Source: Marasmius tenuissimus
Lineage: Eukaryota > Basidiomycota > Agaricomycetes > Agaricales > Marasmiaceae
Direction of reading: 5' to 3'
NCBI GenBank assembly: GCA_029532415.1
Contig: JAQOTA010000065.1
Span: 620,001 to 684,000, forward strand
Length of the DNA: 64,000 bases
Shown here: in pieces, positions 61,458 to 64,000 of the stretch
Numbering within the stretch: position 1 is the first letter of the stretch
Layout: every line of letters begins with the position of its first letter
Position numbers and translations under genes: made by a program
Notes under the pieces: model-generated
Databases searched by the model: none
What the model was told of the DNA's origin: nothing
Seen by the model: only the letters and a program-made list of their open reading frames with translations

Positions 61458-62719
61458 CTGGAAACAAAGCCCCGACACGAGTGTGCCTATGACACGCTGA
61501 TTTTCGTGATGCGACTGAATTCGGAATTAATCATTCCGTTTCGTGATTTCTTGGAACCACGCCGGAGGGCATCTCTATGAGAGCGAGCTATGAAGGATGA
61601 GTAGATGTTGTTGTTCGCATTCTGGCGGTCAAATGTTCGTATGTTTAATGCTCCCTGGTGATGATGGATAATCAGAGTTGACGATAAATTCTAGTTAATA
61701 ATGGTGAAACGCACTTGAACACTAAATCCAACCGAGAACGACCCAACTGAAGACGGCGACTCCACCTCTCACCGCTCATTGTCCCAGGAAGCCTCAACGC
61801 CAAATGTCATAGTCTCAAGGTTCTGCTGAGACGGTGCGAGCATGAAACCTGGCCGAAGAGAGAGACAGGCATGCCTTAACGACGTGTAAAATGCTCCGTA
61901 TCGACACCAAATATCCTCCTTCCTCAACGCAGCACGACGAGAGGAACTGGCAAGGTTCGATTCCGTCAAGCCGAGATATGGCACATCGAAATACTATTCC
62001 TTGGTTGCAGTCCACTAAAGTCTCCTCTCTACTACACAATCTTCTGGGGGTAGCTCCAGGCCGTTCTTATCCTCGGTTTTGCGCTCTGCCTAAGGTTCTG
62101 GACTTGAGGTTCTGGACTTGTGGCGTTGCATTTGGCTGCAATGCTAGCCATTATCACAAAGAATCATCTTCAAGGGGGCTTCTCGATCGGTAGAGAAGTC
62201 CTTGTCAACGAGCATTCCGGATATTGGAGCCATTTCTATAGTCGTGGGGATGAGCGCTTATGAGGCGCTAATATTCTTAACACAGCACGAAGACGGTGAC
62301 TCACCTCCTTCTTCCTTGCGTCGATAGCAACGCGACAGACACAAGCCCCATGGCAGCAGCGTATGCGTGTGTATGTGAATAGTTTCCCGACAAAGATTCA
62401 GCAAGCTCGTGCCTTCAAGCCTGCAAGATTCAAAAGTGCGAGTGATTCCGGTATCTCCAAGTCCAGAGAGAGGAGTAACAACCCCTTCCGCGATGTGCAA
62501 GTAGTAGCCACCGAGTATCTTCCTCAAGAAAGCGTCGTGCTATCTGCGCAATCCCCGACCGATGAGAAAAGCTGCGGGATATGATTTTCTCAAGTAGCGT
62601 ACCTGCCTGCACTATCATCAAGGGCGGTTGGTCGCCTAGTCTCGCTCTGACGGAGCTCACTAAGGGTTTCCAGTAGTATTTGTCAATGCAGAGATTCCAG
62701 GGAGCCTACTCGGGATCGT
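61458..62719. other. Intergenic, gene-poor
   Basis: No gene is recognised. A short direct repeat aaggttctggacttgaggttctggacttg lies at about 62093-62121. Overlapping frames near 61770-62190 and 62258-62660 have no domain. Confidence 0.3.
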
Positions 62720-62947
62720 ATGTGCCTGGCTCCTTCATGCTGTCGGGAGAACGAAATAGCCAGTACTGGTGCAGTGACGGTTGGTCCCACAACAGACGTC
62801 CAGACATTTCGTATACGATCCTGGGCCATCTTCAACAATCTCGGATTTATCCTGCTCGTAGCGGCATTCTTGGTAGTGTTTGCGACTGTAAACTGGGGCG
62901 GACGAGCGATCCATACTCCGATTCCAAATAAAAGCGTCGAGACATGA
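62720..62947 (+). pseudogene. Possible remnant of a membrane transporter
   Basis: A 75-codon frame contains one strong helix, SWAIFNNLGFILLVAAFLVV followed by FATVNWGGRAI. The end of this helix resembles the LNWGG turn of some MFS drug-efflux proteins. No further helices follow in frame, and the frame stops 30 bases later. With only one motif, chance is not excluded. Confidence 0.2.
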
Positions 62948-64000
62948 GGAAGTCGAGCGCTCGTGATTTCTGCTCTATCAAGATCTGGATAGCGGTCGCC
63001 GAGAATGTGATGAGGAAGGTGAGGTTCAAAGTGGTGATGGTAGCGGTCTGAGTGACAATGGTTCAGTAAGCGTCGCGTCAGTGAGTTTCTAATTGAGTCT
63101 CAACGAAGTTCCACGACGTGCACTCTCCAGTGCTCTTCCCAACCTATTTCCTCGCTGTCTTCCTCCGCATCCAGAGGCGGAAAGTACTAACGATGCGCCA
63201 GAGGTAACAAGGCACGCAAGGCCTCGAAGTGTAATATCTTACTATTGTCAGAGGAATTCAGGTCCTGAAGAGTCTGGGGGAATGAAACCAAAACCTTAGA
63301 GGCACTGAGGTCATGAAGACCGACATTCTGTTAGGAAAGTAAGTCTCTAGTCGCTTCTATTGTCTCGGCCCACTCATAATCAATGCATGGTTCCAGAGAA
63401 CAGACAACTGGGGCTCATTTGGAGCTAACGGTCTCGTCCGCTCTTGCTTCAATACGGTCTCGCAGCTCGAGGACATGGGGCCCGGTACACTACCAGTCAC
63501 TGGTTATACGCACGAGGGATGGTCAGAACTGAATTGATAATCCAGTCTCCCAGCCAGTCACACCAAGTCAGCGAGGTGTACCGACTCCGACACTGTCAAG
63601 GACGATACCATCTCTCAGCCCTACACATTGCTGAGCTTGTTTCTCAGATACCCATCTTCGAAGGCTCGTTGATGATGTCGCCCATGAAGCCAGGCGTCGA
63701 CGTGGCTAATATCCGAATAACTTGGAAACGTTTATCAATCCCACTGTAGTTTCATACGAAGGACCTGAAACTCAACATCTCAGAATTGGGAGGGAATATG
63801 GGAGGACACGAAGGTAGAGATCGGGGATCATCTTCACGTTGGAGGTCGGGGTCATCCTCATCCATACGGAGAGAACATTCCACACAAATACCTTCGAAGA
63901 TTTGCGACCGTCGGCCATGACGACGTGAAGGTATCTTTGTGATGAAACTGCGATATTTCCTTGTGTTGACAATGGTTATTTCGATCGTTAAAACTGCGAG
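62948..64000. other. Window end, no gene recognised
   Basis: About 1 kb. A plus-strand frame at 63444-63749 and a minus-strand frame at 63772-63972 have no domain and no clear splice partners. A gene entering from beyond the window cannot be excluded. Confidence 0.3.

Noticed and set aside
61954..61964. ggttcgattcc, a perfect tRNA B-box-like sequence
   Set aside because: No A box, acceptor stem or cloverleaf can be formed with the 70 bases upstream, so I do not call a tRNA.

Overview
This is nuclear DNA of a filamentous basidiomycete, most likely an Agaricomycete. Real genes are cut by many GT-AG introns of about 50-60 nt. Several gene types typical of mushroom-forming fungi are present: an alpha-kinase, a DDE integrase-core protein, a Zn2Cys6 regulator of a characteristic subtype, a CYP512/ent-kaurene-oxidase-like P450 and multiplied monocarboxylate-type MFS transporters. 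I cannot name a species.

Layout. (1) 0-10.3 kb: an accessory block with three paralogous seven-helix membrane protein genes (A, cut by the window edge; B; C), a decayed copy of the 3' end of A, and a complete P450 gene on the other strand. (2) 10.5-22.7 kb: a tightly packed housekeeping block. It holds condensin SMC4, proteasome RPN3, the nucleolar GTPase NUG1/GNL3 and a signal-peptide-bearing seven-helix protein of unknown role. (3) 22.7-34.5 kb: an accessory block with an unrecognised gene, an integrase-core gene with all three acidic residues, an alpha-kinase and a pseudokinase. Part of it lies between two inverted copies of a dispersed repeat about 8 kb apart. A TGAGC-rich repeat supplies the stop codon of the pseudokinase. 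(4) 35.0-40.1 kb: a TKL-type kinase with a C-terminal C1-like zinc domain, and lysyl-tRNA synthetase. (5) 40.4-48.4 kb: a 379-bp MITE with perfect 26-bp terminal inverted repeats and TA flanks, then three MFS transporters in tandem. Two of these are a recent duplication. (6) 48.4-64 kb: a gene-poor arm with one clear gene, a Zn2Cys6 transcription factor whose zinc cluster crosses a 13-nt micro-exon, plus scattered coding relics.

How the parts may work together. SMC4, RPN3, NUG1 and lysyl-tRNA synthetase are core chromosome, protein-turnover, ribosome and translation genes. The rest looks like lineage-specific sensing, signalling and transport: orphan 7TM proteins, kinases or pseudokinases, transporters and a regulator, all placed near repeats. 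I saw no CRISPR array, rRNA, convincing tRNA or bacterial-type operon. Exon joins were made by eye from splice signals and family motifs. Outer gene limits are firmer than individual introns.
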